From Trissonchulus latispiculum (Eukaryota > Nematoda > Enoplea > Enoplida > Ironidae), in assembly GCA_030248195.1 (NCBI GenBank), contig JASAND010015613.1, positions 19,434 through 83,433 of the forward strand: a DNA stretch of 64,000 nt, in the 5' to 3' direction. The position numbers and the translations under genes were made by a program. Numbering within the stretch: position 1 is the first letter of the stretch; every line of letters starts with the position of its first letter. Positions 11,665 to 23,924 of the stretch are shown one piece after another. Under the pieces are notes generated by a model. It made no database searches, was not told the DNA's origin, and saw nothing but the letters and a program-made list of their open reading frames with translations.

Positions 11665-12030
11665 GCAGAGTATTTTTTACAGGGGGGGGGGGGTGGAGGG
11701 GCCCCCGAAATAGACCTCCCCCCCGAAAATGCCTCCCCTCTTCCCGAAATGGCCACCCCCGGGATTTTGGTCTTCCCCCTTAATGAGGTCTACATTTTTT
11801 CCAACAATGGTCAATTTTTCAAAAATTTTTCGGCTTCGCCGGAGATTTTTACTTAAAAATAGCTATTTTTGGCTTAAATCCTGGCATCTTTGAGAACTTT
11901 TTGCGTTTCTACGTGCAACATACGCCAAAAAATACCAATTTTTGGCTCATTTTTACAAAAAAATCTCCCCGGGAAGCCCCCCCCCCCGAAAAAATCCCTC
12001 AAAATTTCCTGGAAGGGGCCTACTGTTACA
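11665..12030. mobile_element. C/G-run MITE, copy with one good end
   Basis: The left end CAGAGTATTTTTTACAGG is followed by a G12 run. The interior TTTTTCGGCTTCGCCGG and GGCTCATTTTTACAAAA match the element at 54085-54456. The right end is not clear, and no transposase is encoded. Confidence 0.55.
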
Positions 12031-13084
12031 TATATACTGCATCAATTAGAAAACTAGAGTTTGTGTTGTATCCGCCAGGCCTCCTACTCTTCCTATTTTT
12101 CCTATTTTTATTGCTTTTATCCAGTTCTGGATTATTTCAGTATTAATGTCCGAGATAATGTTTATGTAGTGTATGCTTTAATCCCGGATTTTAAAAAATC
12201 TCGGCTTCGCCGAGACGTCTTGTCTGCAATACTATCACAATCTTATTGTGGTTTCGCATCCGATTCAAAGATTAATTTTATAAATCTTTCCTTTAATTTA
12301 ATTAATTTAGTTTACGAAAACTAGTACAAATTGGCCGAATATCACGAAGGTGATTTGCGCAAAAATGAGCGAAAAGTCCTATTTACTTCGAGACATTTTC
12401 TTGTTTTTTTCGCCAACTTTGTTAGAATTTCGCCAACTTTGGCGAAAATTGCTAGTACTGCTACATTTTGCGGTTTTCGCCAAGTTGGAAATTACGCCGC
12501 CAGTCCTGCTTTTCGTGAAATGTACTGTATCCGTTGATCAATCTTTTGTGATGTCTTCCAAGGTTTTATTTAGTATTTAATTACGCAGTCGAGTTTAAAA
12601 ATACGCCTGTCAAAAACAAAAATACGCAGCAAAAAAACTGGTTTACCCAAAAAATAGCGTCGTTTGCAGAAATGAACAATAGTTTTGACGACGCCAAAAT
12701 AAAAACGACGAAAGGATGACCAAGGAGGAAAAAACTAAGGAAGATTTACAAAAAAGTAAACAGGAAAAACAGAAAAACGGCATGTCAACAAAATTTCGCG
12801 CGCGCGTACATATATATACGTATATTTTCAATGTTCTTACCAGATTTTTGGATAGAAAAGCTTAATGTTGTGCGAGTTTAGCAAAAAATTATTATTTCTC
12901 CCTCAAAAGGGTAAATTTTTAAAAATTTTCCTGTTTGCAAAATGAAAATGTTATTTTTGACGGACAAATAAAAATGACGTTCGGAAAATAAAAATGACGA
13001 AAAATTGACGAAATCCGATTTCGAAAAAACGCTGCTCTCAGCCAAACTTTACATATGTATATATGTTACGGTTGGGGCTTGTAG
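12031..13084. other. intron sequence without recognised genes
   Basis: AT-rich stretch with a perfect hairpin CTCGGCTTCGCCGAG at 12200-12214. TTTGGCGAAAA/TTCGCCAA words lie near 12350-12490 and AAAAATGACG words near 12680-13010. The reading frames here look like repeat translations. Confidence 0.4.
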
Positions 13085-13465
13085 CATAGGTGTACCTTGA
13101 GAAAATGTTGGGGGAGGAGGGTAGCCGAAATTACGGTGGGTGGGGTCAGCCGGTTTGTGGTAGGGTGGGGTCCGGAAAAATCGAATTTGGAGGGGGGGGG
13201 GGTAAAAAACTTTTCGGTCGCTCATTTAGTCGAAAAACTTGGATTTTTTGCAAAAATTTCGAAGTTTTCCAAAAAATTTCGAATTTTTACTGATTTTGAG
13301 GCAAAATTTTCAAAATTTAGAGGGTGGGGTCTGGAAAATTTGGGTGGGTGGGGTCTGGGATTTGGCCATTTGGGGGTGGGGTCTGCCTCCAAAATTTCGA
13401 GGGTGGGGTCGGCACTTTTCCATGTGGGGGGAGGGGTGCCTTCATCCCCCCCAGGTACACCTATG
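13085..13465. mobile_element. non-autonomous hAT element, G-rich strand
   Basis: The TIR is CATAGGTGTACCT / AGGTACACCTATG. It has a perfect 8-bp target duplication, GCTTGTAG, at 13077-13084 and 13466-13473. The plus strand is full of GGGTGGGG and G-runs with G-quadruplex potential. No transposase is present. Confidence 0.92.
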
Positions 13466-13807
13466 GCTTGTAGCTGCAAAAACATTTCGGCTGCTGCTTG
13501 TTAGCCGTCTAGTTGGGCTTTTTGTGAATTTCCGGGGTGATTTTTTGTGAACATTGCTGCTATACTGTTGTTCTACTATGTTGTAGCTAAGCTTGAAGGT
13601 ACTAATAACTCAATTAATAGTGTAAATTCAATATTGATTCGCCTAATAGGCTTCATTTAACTTCCTATATTTTCCTATTTTTATCTTCGAAAATGCCTAT
13701 TTTTTCCTAATTTTTGCAAGAAAAAATTCCTATTTTTTCCTATTTTGTCGAAATTGCCCAGTAGGAGGCCAGTATCCCGGTTAATGGTGGTCGCATCAAT
13801 GGTCCCT

Positions 13808-14104
13808 TTAGAAAAACACTGTGAACGTTACAATTATTCTGGATGAACTACAAATTTTTTTCAAGTTGAAACAGTGCAGTGAAATAGTATAACCCTTCTT
13901 TGCCCAACAAGTGGCATCAGGGATGGTCCAATAAATGTTCTTCCGCATTTCATAGCTCCAACAAGCTGTCTCAGTCTTCCACCTCCCCTGATTGACTAAG
14001 ACTCTGGCTACGAAATGGACGTGAAACCAGATGTAATATTTTTCAACCTTGCTGTAAGAACCGATGAGCAAACATTTACACTTTACAGACACTACGGGTT
14101 CCAT
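13808..14104 (-). other. coding-like segment of unknown identity
   Basis: On the minus strand about 98 codons are open, with a Trp/Cys-rich stretch (YYIWFHVHFVARVLVNQG, then WKTETACWSYEM). It starts near a possible acceptor, CTTACAG. The composition is more protein-like than the surrounding repeats, but I do not recognise the family. It could be a stray exon, an old transposon fragment or chance. Confidence 0.25.
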
Positions 14105-14648
14105 AGAGTGGAGTAGAAATACAACATTCTTTCAAGAGTTACGTTTGGGACACATCGGCACATTCAAGCGCAGAAAGGAGGAGCGATCTTGGATTCCAAC
14201 AGTGGAATTTGCTTTTAAAGTATACCGTCTCCAAGTTGAAGTAGAAACTGATTTTTCTGATACAACTCGGCACTTTTCATTCAGTTTTTTGTTACTGTTG
14301 TTGGAAGTTGCAATGAGAAGTTCGTTCCTTAGTTGTCGAAGGTTGGTGCATCATTTCGTCGAAAGCGTTCAAAAAAATTCATTAATTAGCTAAAAATCGG
14401 AAAAATTTTGGAAAATTTGACCTCAAAAACTTGGGGCGGGGGCGACCCCCAAAAACATGGGTGGGGGCTTGCCGGGCAAAAGTGGGGGGTTCCGTAAAGT
14501 GGAGGGGAACCGAAAAGCGGGCCCCCCATGAAAAATGCCAGCTCAACGTAGTAGAAAACATACCCACACCAAATTTTAGCTCGGTTGGTCTTATTTTAAA
14601 AATTACAGTTCTTGTCTGTAGTTTCTAATGCAGTTATTTTATTTTTAG

Positions 14649-15152
14649 CACGGATTGAATGCATCCAGGTGCGTTATATTTCTAAATCCTGATCGTAATC
14701 TGACTGGGTTTGTTAATCATCTCCAGCTTCATCTGCCCATGACTATTGCTCAGCGAAATGGTTTGGCTGGTTGGGTTCTGCAAAGTTCTGGTATGACCGG
14801 AGCTGCGTCTACCTCTACCTTCACTCATCCAAAAATGTTTTCCTATTTCGATTCTAGCGCTCAGAAATTTTATTTTCATAGAATGATCAGCGGGAATCGA
14901 TTGGTACTCTGCAACAATGAGCCTCCGCTGTTACAGGAACGCATAATGCTCCCTTGGATTCAGTGTGCCCTAATCAGAGACTGTATCAGTCCGGTCGGGA
15001 CTCAAGTAATGGACTGTAACCGGCATCAGCATTTTCGCAAACCTCGGTATCTGTATTCTGGCTGTCATATGCAGGACGTTTCTGTACTCAATATCCTACT
15101 GGGGCTCACTTTCCGGTTTGATGCATCCAGCTATACTGTTGATTCGAAGTAG
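14649..15152 (+). CDS. glycosyltransferase-like gene, terminal exon
   Basis: The acceptor TATTTTATTTTTAG opens a 167-codon exon ending in TAG at 15150-15152, in phase with 10606-10722. It holds GLAGWVLQSSGMTG, FTHPKMFSYF, then MLPWIQCALIRDCISPVG and YSGCHMQDVSVLNILL. That order (W.Q.SG.T, THP.MF.Y, CAL...CI.P.G..C, SGCH..D.S.LNILL) matches the C-terminal half of DUF1647-like proteins, probably Golgi type II membrane enzymes of invertebrates. Paired cysteines suit a luminal domain. The GC content is clearly above the flanks. The enzyme activity is unknown. The two exons together give about 206 residues, so the N-terminal part is missing or lies upstream. Confidence 0.75.
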   Translation, partial: HGLNASRCVIFLNPDRNLTGFVNHLQLHLPMTIAQRNGLAGWVLQSSGMTGAASTSTFTHPKMFSYFDSSAQKFYFHRMISGNRLVLCNNEPPLLQERIMLPWIQCALIRDCISPVGTQVMDCNRHQHFRKPRYLYSGCHMQDVSVLNILLGLTFRFDASSYTVDSK

Positions 15153-15332
15153 CGTGTTACGCTACCTCTACCCTCTTAATCGTGAAGCGTAAGTGCGATT
15201 GCGGATAACGTAGTTTTTCAGGCTTTCCCTTATTCATTCAAACAATAGAGTTGGTCACAGTTGTAATAGATGATGATTTCGGCGAATCTGAAATGGATCT
15301 CGCACTGCCGCCGTTCTGAGACCTCGAATGTT

Positions 15333-15654
15333 TGGGCTTATTCTAGGGATTTTTTCTTGGGGGGCTCCTTGGGGGGCCTCCAGAAGTCCGAGGGGGGCAA
15401 GGAATTTGGGGGGGGGCGAAAATGTTTCAAAAAATAAAATATGTAGCACTATTTTCTGGCATATATTGTAAAAATTGATTTTATCACAAAAGTAGGCAGA
15501 TTCAGCTTAAAAAGGCAAAAAATGAGTAAAACTCTCCGGCAGAGCCGGAAAATTTGAATTTGAAAATTTGGCCTTCTGAGCGAATGGGGGGCGCGATTTT
15601 TTGGGGGGGAGGTCGTTTATGAGGGGACCCCCTCCCCCCACTAGAATAAGCCCA
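15333..15654. mobile_element. MITE with TGGGCTTATTCTAG ends
   Basis: The ends TGGGCTTATTCTAG and CTAGAATAAGCCCA are flanked by GAATGTT (15326-15332) and GAATGTC (15655-15661), a near-perfect short duplication. The interior has G/C runs and the hairpin CCGGCAGAGCCGG at 15536-15548. It lies about 180 bp past the stop codon of the glycosyltransferase-like gene, so it may be in its 3' UTR. Confidence 0.75.
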
Positions 15655-15920
15655 GAATGTCTCGTATTCTTTTTCGTTTGGATGTCTGGATATATATTTG
15701 ATATTGGTAATTACTGATATTATTACATAATATTATGTCAAGTATTTATTTATATATTTTGATTATGCTTGTTTTGTCTGTCTACCGTTTTAATAAATTT
15801 TTTGCTGTCGTTATTAGTGAAGTTGATTAGGTAACTGTTCAGGTTTGGCCTATTCTAATGTGTTTCGACCGATTTATCGTTGTCGTGGTATCCATGCAAC
15901 AAGAGTTTGGTATATAGGTA

Positions 15921-16200
15921 CTGGCTTATTTTTTGGGCCAAAATTTATGGGGGGGCTCGCTTTGCAAATTTTTACGTTTTTGTGTAAAAATTGCCAAAAA
16001 TCGCTAAAAATGACTAATTTTAGGTGTTTTTACGCTAAAATAGCGAAAATTTCGTTAAAATTCCGGCGAAGCCGGAAAATTTTTTGAAAATTTAGGGTAA
16101 AAATGGTGATATCTGGTAATTTTTTTGGGTCATGGGGGGAGGTCAAAATTTTTGGGGGACAGGTTGCCGAGTGGGGGGCCGCCCAGTAAAAATAAGCCAG
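15921..16200. mobile_element. MITE with CTGGCTTATTTTT ends
   Basis: The ends CTGGCTTATTTTT and AAAAATAAGCCAG are exact inverted copies, with AGGTA directly outside each. The interior has the hairpin CCGGCGAAGCCGG at 16063-16075 and GGGGGG runs. It is related to the 15333 element by the GGCTTATT word. Confidence 0.75.
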
Positions 16201-18468
16201 AGGTATATATAGATGAGACTCCAGACATCCTTTCGTGTTCTGTTTAACAGATCGATCAGAATGACATGGTGTAAGCTTAAAGGGTGTTCCGATTTTTCGA
16301 CTATCTCTGAGTTCACTCATTTAATAAAATGGCCGTGAAGCGTGTACCAATTTCGGCTCACTACCCTCAAAGTGGTACCCGCCCCGCTACCCGCGGCCCG
16401 CAGGACACAATGTACCCGCGAAAAATTTCAGTTGAGTCCCATTTCGATACGGTTTCTTGTAATGTTCGGGAGTGGTTGCCGTTTTTGTCATGCAAATAGA
16501 GCAGAAGATACAATTTTTGGTTAATTTTGTATTTTTGAACACTAACGCTTACCTACTTTCTAGAGCTGCGTGCGCTGCATATAGTTGCAAATTCTTTTAT
16601 GCTTCTTTTCTCTGCGGACTTTTATTAAATTTTGCACTTGAAATAATCGAAACTAAAGTGGTAGTACTTTTTTATTTAAGGTACTGGTATCGCTTGGAAT
16701 GAATTTGACGTGTATTCCTCGATTCTTTATGACAATGCACGAAAATTTCAGATAATATTCTGGTACTCTAACATTCTGGGACCAGTCCTGATTTTTAGGT
16801 GAAACGTTTTTGAAAAATGAATATTGGTTTTTGGCATTAGCTTCCCAATAGGTAGTCATTAGTCAAGTCATCGCTTGGTTTTTTATGACTGGAAAGAGGG
16901 AACAAAAATGAATATTTGTTATGGTTGAGTCAGTATAAGCCAGAAACGATTTGGGGTCTTTGGATTTGGAGTTGCCATTTTAGAGAAAATCAGTGTATTC
17001 TAAGTTACTCAAGCATGTCAAGACCATTGCTGGTTATATGTTGGTGTATACTCAATCGATTGGCCGTCCAATTGCACATTTTACCTATTAGTTGGAGTTA
17101 ATTAATTGCTTTAAGATTTGGTTGAAACGCCATTTTGGCAAAATGAGATTCTTCTGTTTTAAACATGGATTTCTCAAAGCTATATAATGGATTCACGCAA
17201 TTTTTGGCGGACGAAAATGTCCACTATTGCAGAGAGATAATATTCTTGGTTTGATGTAAAACTTCTTTAATCGGGTGAAAAAGAAACTAAAATATAAATC
17301 ACAGTTTTATTTTAAAATTTTACAGCATCAACCACTCTGGTCTCATAAGCAAAATGGTGCAGTGCCAATTATTTCTTTCAATTGTATCATTATTGAAAAA
17401 GTAATAAAAGATTTCCAAATTCGAGCTAGTTTTAAAAATTGTGAGGCTAGTTCCATGGTGCGCATGGTAAGGTCAAAGTTGGCTTATTTATACTCAATCG
17501 ATACATCGTCCAAATGCACATTTTACGAATGCCTATTAGCTGGACTTTATAGCTTTAAACTAGAGATTTGGCCGAAAAATCATTTTGGCAAAACTGCGAT
17601 TATTTTGTTTCGAACATCGATTTCTTAAAAACTACTCGATGGATTCCGGAGATTTTTGGCAGAATCCAAATTCGCCCTTCTGCGTAGGGACGTTTTTCGT
17701 GATTTCGGCAAAAACTAACCGAGTTGCAAGAAAACTCAATGCGAAGTTGCGAAATTTCGTGTTACCGTGTATTTGGCCGATTTTCTCGAACGTTAAGGCC
17801 TGCTGAGCCAAATCCAAAAAACGTCCCTCGGCCCATATGTCCTTCATATCGTTTCACAAAAAGAACTTTTGGCCGATCTTCAGTTTTGAGAAATCGATGG
17901 TCAAAAATTTTTAGTCTATATTCATCCTGTTAGATGTCAGCTTGTCAGAAAATTTCTGCTATTTTTTTGCTAATTTTGCCAGTTCTGTAAGCCCATGTGA
18001 ATGTACAGATAATAAGCTTTAAAACGATGTATAAAGCTCTTTGCAACTCCCACAATTGCGAAAGTTACAGCGTTTTAAAAAAATCACCACAAAAGCACTG
18101 CACAAAGGGATACCACCACCTTAAGGGGGGGGCTACTAAAGGTTTACCCCGATTTTGTCCGATTGGCCTACTTTTTGGCGAGGATATAGAGCATGGGTGT
18201 GGTCAAAAAATATCTGGTACTGAGATCTTAGCTGCCTTCCAGTCATGTGCAGCCGTCGCTTTTATGTGCCCGACACCCCATTTTTCACAACTACCAACAT
18301 AATTAATTATAAATTTCTACTGACTGCTAGGCCCAAGCTTCAAAGCTGCCAATATGATTTGGCACATATATATGTCCCTACCTGCAGAAAAATACTAGAT
18401 GTCTGTATCTTATCTGCATCTAAGGGAATTACTCTTCAAAGTTGAAGTTTCGGCAAAAATTTAAAAAT
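16201..18468. other. uncharacterised spacer with diverged repeats
   Basis: Two diverged copies of about 130 bp are seen around 17100-17230 and 17555-17690 (CATTTTGGCAAAA then GATTTCT). From about 18160 to 18300 lies a direct, diverged copy of part of the following inverted repeat (GTGCAGCCGTCGC, ATGTGCCCGAC). No gene is recognised. Confidence 0.4.
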
Positions 18469-19767
18469 TAATATCGACAGAGTGCAGCTACACCGTTTCT
18501 GCATCTTTTGTCAATCGTTCAGAATAGGAGAAAGAGTACATACCGCTGGTCCTTTTTTCATGTTAAAAACAGCCGATTTTCCAAACTTTTGATTTTGAAA
18601 ATTCACCAAAAATCTGTCGTTCAATGGAATTGTACCATAGCAACTTGCTTCATTCTACAATATGCGCTGTATTCTACAATACAGAAATATCGGGTACTGA
18701 GATATTAGATGCCCTCCAGCCATGTGCAGCCGTCGCGTTTATGTGCCCGACCCCCTTTCTTCACAACTACAACATAATAGCTATAAGGCTGTAACTTGGC
18801 ATAAAAAGAGGCCTTATAGGAGTACTCATTTGTGCCAAATGGCAAGAAATTCTGCCGCGTAAGTTAAAAAAATTTTGCTGAAACTCAAAACTTGCCGAAA
18901 CCGCCATTTTCAATCTGTCGGATCCTGTGTAGAGGCTTTCTGCAGCCACAGAAGTCTCAAACCTTCACTAATCGAGCTGAAATCTTTTGTGGGTGTGTTT
19001 TCGACCTCGCTGAGCTCAAATATCTCAAAAAAATTTAATTTCAAAAAAATTGATTTTTTCGATTTCTGGGGTGCCATTGCCCAAAAAAAGCGTTTTCGGC
19101 AATTTTTGAAGATTAAAGTTAAAATTCAAAAATTGCCGAAAACGCTTTTTTTGGGCAATGGCACCCCAGAAATCGAAAAAATCAATTTTTTTGAAATTAA
19201 ATTTTTTTGAGATATTTGAGCTCAGCGAGGTCGAAAACACACCCACAAAAGATTTCAGCTCGATTAGTGAAGGTTTGAGACTTCTGTGGCTGCAGAAAGC
19301 CTCTACACAGGATCCGACAGATTGAAAATGGCGGTTTCGGCAAGTTTTGAGTTTCAGCAAAATTTTTTTAACTTACGCGGCAGAATTTCTTGCCATTTGG
19401 CACAAATGAGTACTCCTATAAGGCCTCTTTTTATGCCAAGTTACAGCCTTATAGCTATTATGTTGGTAGTTGTGAAGAAAGGGGGTCGGGCACATAAACG
19501 CGACGGCTGCACATGGCTGGAGGGCAGCTAATATCTCAGTACCCGATATTTTTGTATTGTAGAATACAGCGCATATTGTAGAATGAAGCAAGTTGCTATG
19601 GTACAATTCCATTGAACGACAGATTTTTGGTGAATTTTCAAAATCAAAAGTTTGGAAAATCGGCCGTTTTTAACATGAAAAAAGGACCAGCGGTATGTAC
19701 TCTTTCTCCTATTCTGAACGATTGACAAAAGATGCAGAAACGGTGTAGCTGCACTCTGTCGATATTA
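18469..19767. repeat. 642-bp near-perfect inverted repeat (long hairpin)
   Basis: Arms 18469-19110 and 19126-19767 are almost identical inverted copies around a 15-base centre (GATTAAAGTTAAAA plus one base). I see only a handful of mismatches, for example GATGCCC against GCTGCCC. Each arm contains the same 111-codon frame on opposite strands, which is mirror translation and not evidence of a gene. Diverged relatives lie at 18160-18300 and 56640-57275. Transcription through it would give a long dsRNA hairpin. Confidence 0.92.
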
Positions 19768-19844
19768 AGCATTCTTTTGGTACCACTCTCTAGGCTCCTT
19801 GTAATGAATCAAAAAATGGACACAAAACTGCAATTTCTGCTCAA

Positions 19845-19898
19845 AATGGGGGGCGGCCCCCCACCCCCCACCCTCCCCCACTAGGGATAAGCCAGCTG
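19845..19898. mobile_element. solo end of a G/C-run MITE
   Basis: GGGGGGCGGCCCCCC is followed by CACTAGGGATAAGCCAG, which resembles the right ends at 15641-15654 and 16188-16200. The partner end was not found. Confidence 0.4.
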
Positions 19899-19921
19899 GC
19901 AGCGTTGCTTAGAATAATGAA

Positions 19922-20043
<122 letters not shown>

Positions 20044-20221
20044 GATATCTTTGCGCCGAAGGCTCAAACTTTTTTGGAAAAACTCAAAAATTATGCTTAA
20101 AATGAATAGAAATTTGCTCCTTTCGGTGAAAATTGACTGCTTTTCAGTGTGTTTTTTTAAAATGTTGTGTTTTTCAAAAAAATATGCGAAAACACAATAA
20201 ACACACAAACACAGCGGACTC

Positions 20222-21277
20222 CAGAGATGAAACCGGGTCAGTTCGGGTCACAATATGGACCGGGTCACCGGGTCAGGAGCTCTGACCCGGTCTTGACCCG
20301 GTATTTTTGATTATAGGAATTTTTTGCTGTTATAGGATATTTTTCAAAGTTTTACCAATTTTTGTCAACTGAAAACTTCAACAATTACTCAAAAACTAGC
20401 AATAGAAATATTCTTAACTTAATCGTGTTCGTGTAGTTTTTCAATGCTAGTAGTGTCCTCATAATATTTGTAATGTCCTGCTAAGCTTAGATCTATGTTT
20501 GAAACTACAATGATTGCGTTGAATCTTAACTAGAAAATGAAAACTATTACTTGGGCCCGGAGAGTCTGAAATCTTTATTTTAAAATCTATAATTCTCTAT
20601 GCTCCATCTACTGTAAGTGATTCATCGCTGCCTGCTATTATTTTTGGAGGGAGAGTGTCTGTCAGACACTGTGGGTTTCAAATCTCGGTAACAAGGAAAA
20701 TCTCAGTAAAACAAGGTTTACAAGTTCTGAGTTTTACTTTGCATTTTTTGCAATTGTTATGGCTTACTACATATCTTCAAGAACCAATTGATTTTATTTC
20801 ATATTCTCTGAATCCTAGTCCTACGAAAAAATATTTCCAAAGAATTTCCGCTGAGTGAAACTTCTATCATACAATTAAATGAAATATTTTACTAAAATAT
20901 ATGATAAAACAGAAAAGTGCTAATGTTAAATCCTATGATTATAATTAGATGATGTTATGACTTTGGCAAAGTATTTTGTTCCAATTTGTTTGATTCAAAA
21001 AGCTATGTAGTTTACTTCACATTATGGAGTGCAAAATCGTGCAAATAGTTTTGATTTTTTTCCGACTTACTTACAATATTCACTTTCCGATGCTATTACT
21101 TTAAGGAAAGCAAAACTTCTACCAAACTTAATATTTTAGTCGTCAAAAATGTCCAAAATGGTAAAAAACACTCACCGAACCCCAATAAAGTATTTTTAAT
21201 TTTTTGCAAGCTTAAACCTGAATTTTCAAAAATACCGGGTCACCGGGTCAGTAAATAGTGATCCGGTTTCATCTCTG
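20222..21277. mobile_element. non-autonomous hAT element, 1.06 kb
   Basis: The TIR is CAGAGATGAAACCGGGTCA / TGATCCGGTTTCATCTCTG. It has a perfect 8-bp target duplication, GCGGACTC, at 20214-20221 and 21278-21285. Inside each end, ACCGGGTCA and GACCCGGT words repeat in both orientations and may be transposase-binding sites. No transposase frame is present. Confidence 0.95.
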
Positions 21278-21329
21278 GCGGACTCTGTTTAATTTTCTCC
21301 ATCAATGGGATAAAGACATGCAGCAGACA

Positions 21330-21562
21330 AAAATGTACTGAACTGATTACGTAACTGAAAACGTTTCTCTGATGTACTACATCACTAATAATCACTCAGT
21401 GATGTACTACATTACTGAAATTTGTCAGTAAAGTTGTACATTTGAGGTCTTCGAAGTCCGGTGTACAACGAACTTGACTAGTGATGTAGTATATCACTGC
21501 AATTTTTTAGGTATGTAGTACATCACTAAGTGTATATACTACTTTACTGCGACATACACGTA
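21330..21562. repeat. palindromic word mosaic (GATGTAGTACATCACT)
   Basis: About 230 bases are built from both orientations of ATGTACTACATCACT, TTACTG and CAGTGATGTA words, so many alternative hairpins are possible. It is similar in style to 9610-10441 and 23925-24090 but uses different words. Confidence 0.7.
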
Positions 21563-21780
21563 CAGTCAGTATAAGCAGTACATACGACCGTAACCAAACT
21601 ATATCGACTGGGTGACTTAGAACTCGAATGGGATGTTAGCGCTGGTTATGCTGTTTTCAAGCTGGCTTTGGCTTTGGATTAAAATTATGTAGATATTTAG
21701 GCTGGACTTTCGTTTCCGAGAATCCTGTTAGTGACGATGGCCTAGTAATTGTGTAGTGCTTTATCCCTCAATTTGTCGTG

Positions 21781-21827
21781 ATGTTGGCATCTATTGTTTG
21801 GTCAGCTGTTTCTCTTCGGCTATCTAG
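21781..21827 (+). CDS. MRPL47: MRPL47 exon 1 (start, mitochondrial targeting)
   Basis: Proposed first coding exon. ATG at 21781 gives MLASIVWSAVSLRLS, then the split codon AG at a strong donor, AG|GTATAT. The phase fits the 27-bp exon at 24432. Joined, residues 1-35 are rich in Ser, Leu and Arg with no acidic residue, as expected for a mitochondrial presequence. With this exon all seven exons total 666 bp, exactly 222 codons. The choice rests on phase, splice signals and presequence character only, since this part of the protein is not conserved. Confidence 0.55.
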
Positions 21828-21886
21828 GTATATTTATCTACAATATTTCTTGATTGAGTTCCTTTTTTTATCTTTGCACAAGAAGT

Positions 21887-23912
21887 GTATATGTCGTACG
21901 TAAAAATGAAATTCAGAGAAATGTCATAATTCACTAGCACTTGCCAGGTAAATGTGATATTTCAGTTCTCTCTAGAGAACCTTGATATGGACAAAGAATT
22001 TCACATTTCTCTGAAGACTGTTTAAGAGAAACTTGATATGGTCCTTCCTTTTGATGAAATTAAGAATTAAAAGAAACGTAATTATAAATTAGGACGTTAC
22101 TATAGTATAATGACCAATGATCTCTGACCCTCTGACCTTAATTGCAAGGGTCCGTCCAAGGGGAACCAAAACATTTTTTGGCTCAGATTTCGGGTAAAAG
22201 TTGTATATCGAGGTTTTCAGGCGGTTCTTAGTACGAATCTGAAATCCGTTTTTTGATTCAGCTTTTTGTTATATAGATCAGTAGATGTATGTAAGCTTAT
22301 ACCAAGGGCGTACATACACAGCTCCTACAATACACAGCTCCTACACATGATTGTTGTAGGAGCTGTGTATTGAAATTAGGGGTCAACTGTAGGTTAAGTC
22401 TAAATTGGACTACGGTAGTTGTAGTGGTAGTAGACTTTTTATATTTTAGCACAAAGTTACTAATGTTTTAGTTCCTAATTTGAGCTAAATTTTGTGGCAT
22501 ATAATTAAAACAAAAATAAATCCTTACAACTTTTGAAAGCAAAATGACAATGACAGCAGTCATTTAAAGAAAACAAACAATAGATTATTACAGTTAACTG
22601 TAGTTATAGAAACTATAATAAAAGTTTGCCTTTGCCAAAACAAGAAGTCTTTCTTTAGGCCTAAATTTCACAGTAAAATTTTAGAAACAAGGTAGCCTGC
22701 CTATATCTACATTAATCATAGTGCTCAAAGTGCATTCTATAATTTATTAATAAAATTATTTGTTTCAAGAAAACGCAATTGCATATATACTTACAAAACA
22801 TAAATGATAAAATTTAAAATTTCAACTTTATGCTTTAAGTTGTCGATTGTATCTTTATAACAACTTGCGGACAAATCTTAGAAATACGGACACTAACAGT
22901 GGTAATGCATTTTTACAATTTCCAAAACTACCGTAATCCAATTGTAGGAGCTGTGTATTAAACAATGAAAGGTCATTTGTAGGAGCTGTGTATTGTAGGA
23001 CCTGTGTATGCTCACCATACCAAGAGACATAAGAGTGTGCTACTAGGCACATTCTATGTTATCAGAGTAAAAACTAGCTCTGCTTACTAACGGCCCACCT
23101 CCCCGCAAATCAAACCCATCACTTCAAAGAATTTTGAGCGCTATGTTTATGTTCTAAAGCTCGAAGCAGGCACAAAATTCGCTCACGCACTGCTTGTGTT
23201 TTCGAGCTTAAGCACATAAACATACATCGAGTGAGCGTACCCCCGTTTCGACTAGGTACTGATTTGCGGGGGGGTCACTAGGGTCTGATTTGGGGGGGGG
23301 GTGGGCCGTTAGCGTGCAGAGCATAGTTTTTGCTCTGGTAACATAGAGCTTGCCTAGTGGCATACTCTTATAATTATGTGCTCTTGCTTATACTGAGCTA
23401 ACAAAAAGCTGAATCAAAAACGGATTTTAGATTCGTGATCAGCATCCCGGAAAACCTCTATATACATGTTTAACACAAAATCGGCGGCGAAAATGTTTGG
23501 TTCCAATTGGTCCACCCTTAAAAACTTATAAAATTTAAAATTATAAAAATTTTATTACCAGTTAATCATTGTTGCTGCCTTGCTGCTGTTACTAAACTTG
23601 CTTGTTTTGTAAAAAAATAGAAAAAGTCTACTATTAAAAGTTTTTGTTTTCTTCAGCTACGGATTAAAAGTTGACTTAGCTATATCAGAAATTAATCGAA
23701 TACCGGTAATATTGAAATTCCTATTGTAGAAATAAATTTCTCTGTACAAAACAACAGTTTTCCCTAGCACGCTTCAGTGAAATTTGAAATGAAATGCAAG
23801 TCTTTGTCCATATCAAGATTCTCTAGAGAGAACTGAAACATTACATTTACCTGACAAGTGCTAGGGAATTATGATATTTCTCTGAATTTCATTTTTACCT
23901 ACGACATATATA
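21887..23912. mobile_element. 2-kb imperfect foldback in MRPL47 intron 1
   Basis: Outer arms of roughly 400 and 520 bases are inverted: TATATGTCGTACGTAAAAATGAAATTCAG-like sequence at the left is mirrored at 23860-23912. A nested inverted pair lies inside (GCTCTGCTTACTAACGGCCC near 23077 against GGGCCGTTAGCGTGCAGAGC near 23305). GTAGGAGCTGTGTATTG words occur in both orientations at 22318-22372 and 22944-23010. No coding region is seen. Confidence 0.75.
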
Positions 23913-23924
23913 TAGCCAAACTAG

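Noticed and set aside
18875..19360. Identical 111-residue proteins on opposite strands
   Set aside because: They are mirror translations of the two arms of the 642-bp inverted repeat.
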